From: Tsukamurella paurometabola DSM 20162
GTDB lineage: Bacteria; Actinomycetota; Actinomycetes; Mycobacteriales; Mycobacteriaceae
Direction of reading: 5' to 3'
DNA length: 64,000 nt
Assembly: GCF_000092225.1 (NCBI RefSeq)
Contig: NC_014158.1
Location: forward strand, 620,001-684,000
Shown: positions 10,461 through 18,325 of the stretch, in pieces
Layout: every line of letters begins with the position of its first letter
How positions within the stretch are numbered: position 1 is the first letter of the stretch
The notes under the pieces: generated by a model
The model's database searches: none
Seen by the model: the letters and a program-made list of their open reading frames with translations, nothing else
What the model was told of the DNA's origin: nothing
Position numbers and translations under genes: made by a program

Positions 10461-11222
10461 TCAGTTGAACGGAGCGATCTCCGCTCCGGCGCCCTCCAGG
10501 ACGGTCCGGAGGCGGGCGGCCACTCGCACCGCCTCGGGGTTGTCACCGTGCAGGCACACCGAATCGGCGTGCAGCTCGACTTCGGTGCCGTCGATGGCCT
10601 CGACCGTGTCGTCGAAGACCATCCGGACCACGCGGGCAGCGATCTCGTCGGGGTCGTGGAGCACCGACCCCGGGTGGGAGCGCGGCACGAGCGTGCCCTC
10701 GGGTGTGTAGGCACGATCGGCGAAGGCTTCGGCCACCGGGTGCAGGCCCTGCTCTGCGGCGATCCGCAGGAATTCGGACCCGGGCAGGCCGAGCACGGGC
10801 AACCCGGATGTGCAGGCCAGGACGCCGTCGACCACGGCGCGTGCCTGGGACGTATGCCCGACGATCGCGTTGTAGAGCGCGCCGTGCGGTTTCACGTACG
10901 TGACCTCGCCGCCCACACTGCGGGCGATCGCCTGAAGAGCGCCGATCTGATAGATCACATCGGCGGTGAGATCGGCGGGCGGCACCTCGATGAACCGGCG
11001 GCCGAAGCCGCGCACATCGGCATAGCCGACTTGGGCGCCGATCCGCACGCCCTGCTCGACAGCGCGGGCACACGTCGCGCGCAGGGTGGACGGGTCGCCG
11101 GCATGGAAGCCGCAGGCGACGTTGGCCGAGGAGACGATCCCGAGGAGGGCGTCGTCGTCACCGAGGCGCCAGGCGCCGTAGGACTCGCCGCAGTCGGCGT
11201 TGAGGTCGATGCGCTGGGTCAC
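10461..11222 (-). CDS. pxpA: 5-oxoprolinase subunit A (PxpA, LamB/YcsF family)
   Basis: Family member of the ATP-dependent 5-oxoproline hydrolysing complex PxpABC. The 253-residue protein has the signature MTQRIDLNADCGES at the N-terminus, the metal-site segment NVACGFHAGDP, and VKPHGALYN. PxpB and PxpC genes are not adjacent; instead it lies 10 nt downstream of znuB, as the last gene of the zinc-uptake operon. Either its partners are elsewhere or it has been recruited to another role. Starts at GTG. Confidence 0.88.
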   Translation of the reverse strand: MTQRIDLNADCGESYGAWRLGDDDALLGIVSSANVACGFHAGDPSTLRATCARAVEQGVRIGAQVGYADVRGFGRRFIEVPPADLTADVIYQIGALQAIARSVGGEVTYVKPHGALYNAIVGHTSQARAVVDGVLACTSGLPVLGLPGSEFLRIAAEQGLHPVAEAFADRAYTPEGTLVPRSHPGSVLHDPDEIAARVVRMVFDDTVEAIDGTEVELHADSVCLHGDNPEAVRVAARLRTVLEGAGAEIAPFN

Positions 11223-11232
11223 CCGGACCAGG

Positions 11233-12117
11233 TTAGTGGGCGTGCCGGTGGTCGTGGACTTCCTCGGGTGCTTCGGTGCCGCGCCGGCCGCGCTGGCCGA
11301 TGATGCGGCACACCACGTAGATCAGGAACGAGATCGACGTGACGAACACCGACACCGGGAGAGCCGGTGCGAGGGAGAGCACGATGCCGCCGACGGCGGC
11401 GGTCATCGCGAAGGCGAGGGACAGCAGCGTGGCCTTGCCGGGCGAACTGGTGACCCGCGCCGCGGCGGCGGCCGGAGTGATCAGCAGGCTCATCACCAGG
11501 AGCGCGCCGACGATCTGCACGCCCTGCGCTGCGGCGGCACCGACCAGCATCGCGAACACCACCGACAACGTCTTGGCCGGGACCCCGCGCGCCGCGGCGA
11601 CGTCCGGATCGGTGGAGAGGAACAGCAGCGGCCGGTAGATGAAGGCCAGGATCACCAGCACCACCACGGTGGTGATCGCCATCAGCGTCACGCCCGACAT
11701 GCCGACCGCCACGATCTGCCCGGTCAGGAGCGCGAAGGCGGTGCCCTGACGGCCGGGGTACAGCGCCAGGAAGAGTACTGAAAGGCCGAGTCCGAAGGAC
11801 ATGATCACGCCGATCACGGAGTCGCGTTCTCGGGCGTAGACACCCAGCAGGCCGAACAGCAGGCCGGCGATGAGCGCGCCGGCCAGTGCTCCGGAACCGA
11901 CGCTCCACCCCATCAGGAGGGCGAAGGAGGCGCCCGTCAGCGACAACTCGGAGGTGCCGTGCACGCTGAACGCCATCTGCCGGGACACGATGAGCGGGCC
12001 CATGATTCCGGCGAGGATCGCCAGCAGCGCCGCGGCGAGCAGTGCCTGCTGGACGAAGGGCTGCGCGAGCAGCTCGGCGGTGAGGTCGATGTCGAAGAAG
12101 TGGCGGAGCCGGTCCAT
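11233..12117 (-). CDS. znuB: Zinc/manganese ABC transporter permease ZnuB
   Basis: Membrane subunit of a metal-uptake ABC transporter (ABC-3 family) with about eight hydrophobic segments in 294 residues. The segment GPLIVSRQMAFSVHGTSEL is the typical cytoplasmic loop that contacts the ATPase, and GSALAG-like Gly-rich helices follow. The C-terminus ends in a His-rich tail (EVHDHRHAH) that could bind metal. The ATG directly abuts the znuC stop, and pxpA follows after 10 nt. Confidence 0.92.
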   Translation of the reverse strand: MDRLRHFFDIDLTAELLAQPFVQQALLAAALLAILAGIMGPLIVSRQMAFSVHGTSELSLTGASFALLMGWSVGSGALAGALIAGLLFGLLGVYARERDSVIGVIMSFGLGLSVLFLALYPGRQGTAFALLTGQIVAVGMSGVTLMAITTVVVLVILAFIYRPLLFLSTDPDVAAARGVPAKTLSVVFAMLVGAAAAQGVQIVGALLVMSLLITPAAAAARVTSSPGKATLLSLAFAMTAAVGGIVLSLAPALPVSVFVTSISFLIYVVCRIIGQRGRRGTEAPEEVHDHRHAH

Positions 12118-12864
12118 CTAGCCCTCGCCTCCCACCACGACCAGCCGGTCGCGCACGTGCAGTACGTCGACGGGAGCCCGGTAGAGGCGACTCAACGTCT
12201 CCGACGTCATCACCTCGGCGGTCGCACCCACCTCGAACCGCCCGTCCACCAGGTACAGCACCCGGTCGCAGTGCGGCAGAACCGGATTGATCTCATGCGT
12301 CACGAACAGCACCGCTGTGTCGTGCTCGCGGCGGCGGCGCTCGATCAGGGCGACCGCGAGCTGCTGATGCCCGGGGTCCAGCGAGAGCAGCGGCTCGTCG
12401 CAGAGCAGTACCGCCGGGTCGGAGGCGAGCGCCTGAGCGACTCGGAGTCGTTGCTGCTCACCGCCGCTCAAGGAGCCGACGGGGGCATCGGCGAAGGGCT
12501 GGGCGTCCACCTGGGCGAGGGCGGCGTCCACGGCGGACCGTCGCTCCGCACGGCGGCGCAGGCCGATGCCCCACGAGGCACCGTCGTAGCCGAGCCCCAC
12601 GAGGTCGCGGCCGCGCAGGGGCACGGCCGCGTCGAGAGCGCGCTGCTGGGGAATGTAGCCCAACCGGCCGCGCACATCGACGGTGCCGGCGGAGAGCGCG
12701 GCCTGCCCGAGCAACACACGCAGCAGGGAGGTCTTCCCGGCGCCGTTGGGACCCAGGACGGCGACGAACTCGCCGGGTGCCACGTCCAGATCGAGCCCGT
12801 CCCAGAGGGTGCGATCGCGGTAGGCCAGCGCGGCACCGCGCAGGCTGACGACGGGTTCGGTCAC
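12118..12864 (-). CDS. znuC: Zinc/manganese ABC transporter ATP-binding protein ZnuC
   Basis: ATPase subunit that powers metal import. Walker A is GPNGAGKTS, the Q-loop lies in YIPQQRALD, the ABC signature is LSGGEQQR, Walker B is VLLCDEPLLSLDP and the switch histidine is in VTHEI. Length 248 is normal. Its start overlaps the znuA stop by 4 nt and its stop abuts the znuB start, so the three subunits are translated together. Confidence 0.94.
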   Translation of the reverse strand: MTEPVVSLRGAALAYRDRTLWDGLDLDVAPGEFVAVLGPNGAGKTSLLRVLLGQAALSAGTVDVRGRLGYIPQQRALDAAVPLRGRDLVGLGYDGASWGIGLRRRAERRSAVDAALAQVDAQPFADAPVGSLSGGEQQRLRVAQALASDPAVLLCDEPLLSLDPGHQQLAVALIERRRREHDTAVLFVTHEINPVLPHCDRVLYLVDGRFEVGATAEVMTSETLSRLYRAPVDVLHVRDRLVVVGGEG

Positions 12865-13757
12865 GGGCGCGGTTTCAGGGCATCGGCGAGCTGGGTCACG
12901 TTCTTGTCCTGCCAGGCGACGTAATCGTCGACGCCCTCGGGGAGGGACTCGGTGATCCGCACGACGGGCACGCCCGCGCTCTGCGCGCTGGTCGCGAACG
13001 CGGTGGTGACCGGGCTCTCGGTCTGGGCGTTGAGGATCACGGCGCGTACCTGCTTGCCGGTGACCAGGGCGGTGGCGGCCGCGATATCGGCCGGCGCCGG
13101 ATCGGTGCCCGACTCGATGGCGGCGGTGTAGCGGGGCGGTGTGGCATCGGTGAGACCGGCCAGAGTGAGCAGGTAGCCGGCCACGGGTTCGGTGGCGGCG
13201 ACCTTCGCGCCGGGGTTGGCCCGACCGATCTCGCGGGCCCGGTCGATCACGACGTCGAGTCGGCTGTTGAACGCCGCGGCCTTCGCCTCGTAATCGGTGG
13301 TGTTCGCGGAGTCCTTCGCGGAGAGGGCCTTCGCGATCGCAGTCGCCACCTTCTGGATGGTGGGCAGGTCGTAGAAGACGTGTTCGTTCTCGCCCCGGGG
13401 TTCCTGCTGCGAGACCGCGTCGACCTTGGCTCCCGTGGCGCCCTCGGCGGCCTTCTCGATGTACGCGTCGTAGTGGCCGCCGTTGTAGACGATCACCGCG
13501 GCTCGCTTGACCGCCAGGGTGTCCTGTGCGGAGGGCTCGAATTCATGCGGATCGCCGGTGGGATTGGAGAACAGCGACGTGACGGTGGCGTGATCGCCGG
13601 CGACGGCCTTGGCGACGGCGCCGTACACGTCGGTCGAGGCGACGACGGAGGGCTTACCGTCGGCCGGCTCCGACGATGCCTGCCCGCACGCCGTGAGGGT
13701 CAGGGTCGCGACGGCGGTGACTGCGACGGCCTGGGCCAGGCGATTGCGGATACGCAC
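12861..13757 (-). CDS. znuA: Metal-binding lipoprotein of zinc/manganese ABC transporter
   Basis: Extracytoplasmic solute-binding protein that delivers metal to ZnuB. A signal sequence ends at lipobox LTAC-GQ, anchoring it to the membrane. Metal-site segments include DPHEFEP, NGGHYDAYI and NEHVFYD; the position that is often His in ZnuA appears as Glu in ATEPVAGYLL, so manganese binding cannot be excluded. The GTG at 13757 has GAGGAG about 5 nt upstream; a longer frame from 13778 is less likely. It is the first gene of znuA-znuC-znuB-pxpA and has a Zur-like operator just upstream. Confidence 0.9.
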   Translation of the reverse strand: MRIRNRLAQAVAVTAVATLTLTACGQASSEPADGKPSVVASTDVYGAVAKAVAGDHATVTSLFSNPTGDPHEFEPSAQDTLAVKRAAVIVYNGGHYDAYIEKAAEGATGAKVDAVSQQEPRGENEHVFYDLPTIQKVATAIAKALSAKDSANTTDYEAKAAAFNSRLDVVIDRAREIGRANPGAKVAATEPVAGYLLTLAGLTDATPPRYTAAIESGTDPAPADIAAATALVTGKQVRAVILNAQTESPVTTAFATSAQSAGVPVVRITESLPEGVDDYVAWQDKNVTQLADALKPRP

Positions 13758-13778
13758 GAGTGCTCCTCTTGACAGCAA

Positions 13779-13823
13779 TGGGAATCGTTGTCAATAGTAG
13801 GTCGCATCGTGCGCTCCCGGCAA
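13779..13823 (-). promoter_or_regulatory. znuA promoter with Zur-like operator
   Basis: On the minus strand a -35 box TTGCCG (13823-13818) and a -10 box TACTAT (13799-13794) are separated by 18 nt. Directly downstream, TGACAACGATTCCCA (13793-13779) fits the Zur-box frame TGANAANNATTNNCA and would cover the transcription start, giving repression when zinc is plentiful. A wider TTGACA...TGTCAA symmetry surrounds it (13770-13795). The site match is my reading of the known consensus, not a computed score. Confidence 0.55.
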
Positions 13824-13835
13824 ACCGGGGTGCGC

Positions 13836-14261
13836 TCAGCTCTGCGGCGCGGCCTCGGCCCGCGCCGCCTCGGCGGCCTCCGTGGCGATCCGGTCGAATT
13901 GCGCGCCCATCGCGGCGGCGAGCGCCTGAGCTGCGGAGAGTGGCCGCACCATCACGGTGAACTCGTCGATCTTGCCGTCGTCGTTGAGGTGCAGGAAGTC
14001 GCAACCGTTCACCTCTTTGCCGTCCAGGGTGGTGGTGAACACCAGGGCGTGATCACGGCCGTCGGCGCTGGCGATCTCCCGGACGTACCGGAAGTCGTCG
14101 CCGCCCATGACGCGCAGCACGCCGCGCAGGATCGCAGCGGTGATGTGCCTGCCCTCATAGGGCTTGAACGCCACCGGGCTGGTGAAGCGCACATCGTCGG
14201 CGAGGGTGCGTTCCATCGCCTCGGGATCCTTCGCGAGCACGGCGTCGCGGAACTCCTGCAT
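13836..14261 (-). CDS. NTF2-like (SnoaL-fold) protein
   Basis: Small protein of 141 residues resembling nuclear-transport-factor-2/SnoaL-like domains: an N-terminal helix with AVLAKDPEAMERTLADDVRFTSPV, then strands including DHALVFTTTLDGKEVNGCDFLHL and KIDEFTVMVRPL. Such domains bind small hydrophobic ligands or act as isomerases, but nothing here fixes a substrate. AGGAGGAG precedes the ATG. It is divergent from the PadR regulator, with a shared 97-bp region containing two copies of GTTGAATAGG. Confidence 0.75.
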   Translation of the reverse strand: MQEFRDAVLAKDPEAMERTLADDVRFTSPVAFKPYEGRHITAAILRGVLRVMGGDDFRYVREIASADGRDHALVFTTTLDGKEVNGCDFLHLNDDGKIDEFTVMVRPLSAAQALAAAMGAQFDRIATEAAEAARAEAAPQS

Positions 14262-14277
14262 AACTCCTCCTAGTAAA

Positions 14278-14350
14278 TTTGTTGAATAGGTTGAGTATGC
14301 GGGGCGACGCTCCGGCTGTCCAGAGGTGGATACGCAATTCGTTGAATAGG
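14278..14350. repeat. Direct repeat GTTGAATAGG, two copies 60 bp apart, in PadR promoter region
   Basis: GTTGAATAGG occurs at 14281-14290 and again at 14341-14350, each preceded by TT(T/C). The second copy contains the first four bases (TAGG) of the PadR -10 hexamer TAGGAT (14347-14352); the first lies near the start region of the divergent NTF2-like gene. The placement suggests binding sites for PadR controlling both genes, which is an inference. Confidence 0.5.
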
Positions 14351-14358
14351 ATGGGCGG

Positions 14359-14916
14359 ATGGCGCTACGGCACGCGATCCTGGCGACCCTGCTCGTGGTC
14401 GAGGAGGCGTCCGGCTACGACCTGGCCAAGGAGTTCGACGGTGCCCGCGCCCACTTCTGGACCGCCACGCCGCAGCAGCTGTACCGGGAACTGGACCGTA
14501 TGGAGGCTGACGGGGCGATTGTCGCCCGCACCGTCGAGCAGGAGAAGCGGCCGAACAAACGGGTCTTCCGGGTGACGGCGGACGGTCGTACGGAACTCGC
14601 CGCGTTCAGTGAGCGATCACCGAAACCGATGGCGATCCGGGACGACTTCCTGGTGATGGTGCAGGGGGCGCAGGCCGGAGACGTGGCCGCGATCTGCGCG
14701 AATCTGCGGTTGCGGCGCGACGCTGCGGCCGCGAAGCTGGCCCACTACGAGCGGGTGCGGGCGCGCTGGCTGGAGGGGCGCACCGAAGCCGGACTGCTCG
14801 CCGACCATCGGCTCGGTGGTCCCTATCTGACGCTGTTGCGCGGCCTCCGGTTCGAGCAGGAGAATCTGGACTGGTACGACCTCGCCCTGCCGGTGCTCGA
14901 AGCGCGCCTACCCTGA
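14359..14916 (+). CDS. PadR-family transcriptional regulator
   Basis: DNA-binding protein of 185 residues. The winged helix-turn-helix at the N-terminus (MALRHAILATLLVVEEASGYDLAKEF, then QQLYRELDRMEADGAI) is typical of PadR, and a Vir-like helical C-terminal domain mediates dimerisation. ATG follows TAGGAT by 6 nt, a leaderless pattern. It lies 4 nt before a LysE-type exporter and divergent from an NTF2-like gene; these are its most likely targets. Confidence 0.88.
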   Translation: MALRHAILATLLVVEEASGYDLAKEFDGARAHFWTATPQQLYRELDRMEADGAIVARTVEQEKRPNKRVFRVTADGRTELAAFSERSPKPMAIRDDFLVMVQGAQAGDVAAICANLRLRRDAAAAKLAHYERVRARWLEGRTEAGLLADHRLGGPYLTLLRGLRFEQENLDWYDLALPVLEARLP

Positions 14917-14920
14917 ATTC

Positions 14921-15544
14921 ATGTCCTCGCCCCTGTTCGCCGCCGCAGGGTTCGGGCTCGCGGTACTGCCGATCTGCCTCACACCCGGTGTGAGCTTCAC
15001 GCTGGTCACCGACCGCGCGCTCACGTCCGGGCCGCGAGCGGCGGGCAGTGTGATCCTGGGGACGGTGCTCGGCCTGCTCACGCATGCGCTGCTCGCCGCG
15101 GCAGGCCTCTCGGCGGTGGTGATGGCCTCTGCGGAGGCGTTTCTCGTGGTGAAGCTCCTGGGCGCCGGGTACCTGGTGGGGCTGGGGCTGTGGATGATTC
15201 GCACCTCACTCCGGGGTGCCCCCGCATCCGCGCCTGCCGTGCCGTGGCACCGCGGCGGTGATGTGGTGCGGGGCTACCTGGGCAACGTGCTCAACCCGAA
15301 GGCCGCCGCGGTCTACCTGACCCTGGCGCCACAGTTCCTCGACCCGGGCGTACCGGTTGCCCCGCAACTGCTGTGGCTGTGGATGGCGCACGCGGTGGTC
15401 GCCGCGGGGTGGCTGTTGGTGTGGGGCGGTGTGGTCACGGCGATACGCCGCAGGGTGGACCTGCGGCGCTTCCGTCGCCGGATCACGGGCTTCGGCGGTG
15501 TGGTGATGGTCGGGCTGGGTGTGCGGAGCGCCGTCGCGCGCTGA
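14921..15544 (+). CDS. LysE/RhtB-family exporter
   Basis: Membrane protein of 207 residues with about six hydrophobic segments and the LysE-family N-terminus (GLAVLPICLTPGVSFTLVTDRAL, matching the usual PGP/PGV loop) and the conserved LLGAGYLVGLGLWMIR. Family members export amino acids or similar solutes; the substrate here is unknown. Although only 4 nt after the PadR gene, it has its own TACCCT hexamer (14909-14914) 6 nt before the ATG, so it may have a separate leaderless transcript as well as read-through. Confidence 0.85.
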   Translation: MSSPLFAAAGFGLAVLPICLTPGVSFTLVTDRALTSGPRAAGSVILGTVLGLLTHALLAAAGLSAVVMASAEAFLVVKLLGAGYLVGLGLWMIRTSLRGAPASAPAVPWHRGGDVVRGYLGNVLNPKAAAVYLTLAPQFLDPGVPVAPQLLWLWMAHAVVAAGWLLVWGGVVTAIRRRVDLRRFRRRITGFGGVVMVGLGVRSAVAR

Positions 15545-15548
15545 GTGC

Positions 15549-15594
15549 GTTCGCACGACGAACATTGATTCGTTATACGAACACGCGGTAGGGT
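15549..15594 (+). promoter_or_regulatory. pcaH promoter with two putative PcaR boxes
   Basis: Box 1 GTTCGCACGACGAAC (15549-15563) is a perfect GTTCG-N5-CGAAC inverted repeat. Box 2 ATTCGTTATACGAAC (15568-15582) has TTCGT/ACGAA arms. Box 1 ends 1 nt before a -35 box TTGATT (15565-15570); box 2 fills most of the 18-nt spacer to the -10 box TAGGGT (15589-15594). The same arrangement occurs before pcaK. An IclR-type activator or repressor, PcaR, is encoded downstream. Confidence 0.7.
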
Positions 15595-15624
15595 GGCGGT
15601 CACACGACGACGGCAGGAGTGGGC

Positions 15625-16392
15625 GTGGACGATGACCAGCGAGCCATCAGCGCGGAGATCGCGGAGCTGAGCGAGGCCTATCGCGTCGGCGCGGCCCCGG
15701 AGAGCACCGCGCGGCGCGACTATCCGCCGTACCGCAGCTCCCTGCTACGGCATCCCACCAAGCGGCTGCACCCCGCGGACCCCGAGGGCGTGGAAATGCT
15801 GTCCCCGGTATTCGGGCAGCAGGACGTGCATCCGCTGGAGTCCGATCTCACGATCCACCACGGCGGCGAGCCGCTGGGCGAGCGGATCACGGTGTCCGGA
15901 CACGTGCTCGACGGTGCGGGTCGCCCCGTCGCGGGCCAACTCGTCGAGATCTGGCAGGCCAACGCCTCCGGCCGCTACGTCCACAAGCGGGATCAACACC
16001 CCGCGCCGATCGATCCGAACTTCACCGGGGTCGGCCGCTGTCTCACCGGTCCCGATGGCTCGTACCGGTTCACCACCGTCAAGCCGGGTGCGTATCCCTG
16101 GCGGAACCACCACAACGCGTGGCGGCCGGCGCACATCCACTTCAGCCTGTTCGGCACCGATTTCACGCAACGGTTGATCACTCAGATGTACTTCCCGGGC
16201 GACCCGCTGATCGCGCTCGACCCCATCTGCCAGTCGATCGTGGACCCGGCGGCGCGCGACCGGTTGATCGCCGACTACGACCACGAGGCGAGTACGCCCG
16301 AGTGGTCGCTCGGCTACCGCTGGGACATCGTGCTCGGCGGTGCCGGTCGAACGTGGACCGAGAACGAGGCGTTCGGAGGTGCGGATCGATGA
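15625..16392 (+). CDS. pcaH: Protocatechuate 3,4-dioxygenase beta subunit
   Basis: Iron-binding subunit of the enzyme that opens the protocatechuate ring to 3-carboxy-cis,cis-muconate. The ferric-iron ligands are recognisable: Tyr in ASGRYVHKRD, Tyr in PGAYPWRNHH, and the two His of RPAHIHFSLFG. GTG 15625 was chosen because AGGAG stands 7 nt upstream; GTG 15619 is too close to it. First gene of the pcaHGBLFIJ operon; its stop overlaps the pcaG ATG (ATGA). Confidence 0.95.
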   Translation: MDDDQRAISAEIAELSEAYRVGAAPESTARRDYPPYRSSLLRHPTKRLHPADPEGVEMLSPVFGQQDVHPLESDLTIHHGGEPLGERITVSGHVLDGAGRPVAGQLVEIWQANASGRYVHKRDQHPAPIDPNFTGVGRCLTGPDGSYRFTTVKPGAYPWRNHHNAWRPAHIHFSLFGTDFTQRLITQMYFPGDPLIALDPICQSIVDPAARDRLIADYDHEASTPEWSLGYRWDIVLGGAGRTWTENEAFGGADR

Positions 16393-16988
16393 CCGCACGC
16401 TCACGCACTCCCGATCAGACCATCGGCCCCTTCTTCGGTGACGGCCTCTCTCTCCCCGGCGCCGAACACCTCATCGCACCCGGTCATCCCCGGGCGATCC
16501 GGCTGTCCGGCACCGTCTTCGACGGCGCCGGGGACCCGGTCCCCGACTGCCTGCTGGAGATCTGGCAGCCCGACGAACAAGGCCGCCCCGCGCGGCCGGC
16601 GGCACTCATCCCGCGCGACGGTCACTCGCTCCAGGGCTGGGTGCGCGATCCTCACGATTTCGCCGGGTGGGGGCGTGCCGCCACGGGCCACACGGGTCGA
16701 TTCGGATTCACCACGGTCGAGCCGGGGCCGGCGCAACCCGGTGCCGCGCCGTTCATCTCGGTCGCGGTGTTCGCCCGGGGTTTGCTCACCGGACTGTTCA
16801 CTCGGGTCTACCCGCCCGAGGCGACCGCTGCTCTGGCGGCCGATCCGCTGCTGTCCACTCTGCCCACCGACCGCCGATCCACCGTGATCGCCCAGCGCGG
16901 CGACGATGGCTCCCTCCGGTGGGACATCAGGCTCCAGGGTGAGCGGGAGACGGTCTTCCTCGACTTCGTCGGCGCGGGTGCGCGATGA
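16389..16988 (+). CDS. pcaG: Protocatechuate 3,4-dioxygenase alpha subunit
   Basis: Partner subunit of PcaH (199 residues). It shares the dioxygenase beta-sandwich (LSGTVFDGAGDPVPDCLLEIWQPD) but lacks the iron-ligand pattern of the beta subunit (ISVAVFARG where PcaH has HIHFSLFG), as expected for alpha. The N-terminal TPDQTIGPFFGDGL is characteristic. Overlaps pcaH by ATGA at the start and pcaB by ATGA at the end, so the three are coupled. Confidence 0.95.
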   Translation: MTARSRTPDQTIGPFFGDGLSLPGAEHLIAPGHPRAIRLSGTVFDGAGDPVPDCLLEIWQPDEQGRPARPAALIPRDGHSLQGWVRDPHDFAGWGRAATGHTGRFGFTTVEPGPAQPGAAPFISVAVFARGLLTGLFTRVYPPEATAALAADPLLSTLPTDRRSTVIAQRGDDGSLRWDIRLQGERETVFLDFVGAGAR

Positions 16989-18325
16989 CGGGCGACGTCG
17001 GATTACTGGAACCGGTAGCGGCGGGCCGGGCCTGCGAAGCCACCGACGATACGGCCGTGATCGGGGCGCTCCTGGAAGCGGAGGTCGCGTGGATCGGCGT
17101 GCTCGACGGCGTGGAATCGGAACGCGCGGCCGCTCTCGTCGTCGAGAGTCGGCGGTCGGCGGGAGCGTTCGATCCCACGCGCCTCGCGAGTGCGGCTCGC
17201 TCCGGCGGCAACCCGGTGATCCCCCTGGTCGCAGAGCTGCGGGAGTATCTCGGATCGGCGATGCCGGTGCACCGCGGGCTCACCAGCCAGGACGTGATGG
17301 ACACGGCGCTGATGATGCTCGCGCGACGCGTGGCCGACGAGGTCGCCGAGGACCTCGCTGCGGTGTCCGCCGCACTGGCGCGGCTGGCGGATGAGTACGC
17401 CGATACGTCTCAGGTCGGGCGCACGCTGGGGCAGTTCGCCGTGCCGATCACCTTCGGCGCCAAGGTCGCCGGCTGGAGGCAGGGGATCGACGGTGCCGCC
17501 CGCCGGCTCGCCGCCGCCGGTACCCCCGTGCAATGCGGCGGCGCGGCCGGGACGAACGCGGCGGTCGTCGCGATGGGCGTCGACCCCGTCCAGGCCGGCG
17601 CCCAGTGGGCGCGGAAACTGGCGCTGACCCCGTCGGAGCCCTGGCATACATCGCGCGGACCGGTGGCCGAGCTGGGCGATGCGCTCGCGGCGGTGTGCGC
17701 CGCCGCGGGGCGGATCGCGAACGATGTGATCCAGGCGAGCCGTCCCGAGGTGGGTGAACTGGCCGAGTCCGCGGTGGACCGGGGCGGATCCTCGACGATG
17801 CCGCACAAGCGCAATCCCGTTCTCTCGGTGCTCATCCGCGCCGCCGCGCTCTCGGCGCCGGGGCACGCCGGGGTGCTGCAGCTGGCCGCAGGACAGGCGG
17901 AGGACGAGCGGTCCACCGGGGCCTGGCACGCCGAATGGCCGGCCCTGCGAAGCTTGCTGCGGCTCGCCCTGGGCACCGCGGAGAGCCTGCGCGAGCTGTG
18001 CGAACACCTGCGCGTCTTTCCCGACCGCATGGCGCAGCGCGTCACCGCGGCCGCCCCGCTCCTGGTATCCGAGCGGCTGATGATCGTCCTGGCCGAGCGT
18101 GCGCGGGGCGGTCGCGCCGCCGTCCAGGCTGCGATCGATGCCGCGGTCGCGGCGCCCGTCGACGATCGCGCTGCGGTGCTGCGCGAGGGGATCTCCGGCG
18201 CCGTACCCGGTCTGACCGCCGCGGAACTCGATGAGTTGCTCGCCGTGGACGGGTATCTCGGCACCGCGCCGCAGCGCGCGCGCTCGGCTCGCCCGCGCTC
18301 GTCGACGAACGGAGAGGCGCAATGA
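16985..18325 (+). CDS. pcaB: 3-carboxy-cis,cis-muconate cycloisomerase
   Basis: Second pathway step: cyclises 3-carboxymuconate to gamma-carboxymuconolactone. Member of the fumarase/aspartase superfamily; the signature GSSTMPHKRNP is present, along with the active-site segment LTSQDVMDTALMM. Length 446 is typical. ATGA overlap with pcaG before it and ATGA overlap with pcaL after it. Confidence 0.95.
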   Translation: MTGDVGLLEPVAAGRACEATDDTAVIGALLEAEVAWIGVLDGVESERAAALVVESRRSAGAFDPTRLASAARSGGNPVIPLVAELREYLGSAMPVHRGLTSQDVMDTALMMLARRVADEVAEDLAAVSAALARLADEYADTSQVGRTLGQFAVPITFGAKVAGWRQGIDGAARRLAAAGTPVQCGGAAGTNAAVVAMGVDPVQAGAQWARKLALTPSEPWHTSRGPVAELGDALAAVCAAAGRIANDVIQASRPEVGELAESAVDRGGSSTMPHKRNPVLSVLIRAAALSAPGHAGVLQLAAGQAEDERSTGAWHAEWPALRSLLRLALGTAESLRELCEHLRVFPDRMAQRVTAAAPLLVSERLMIVLAERARGGRAAVQAAIDAAVAAPVDDRAAVLREGISGAVPGLTAAELDELLAVDGYLGTAPQRARSARPRSSTNGEAQ

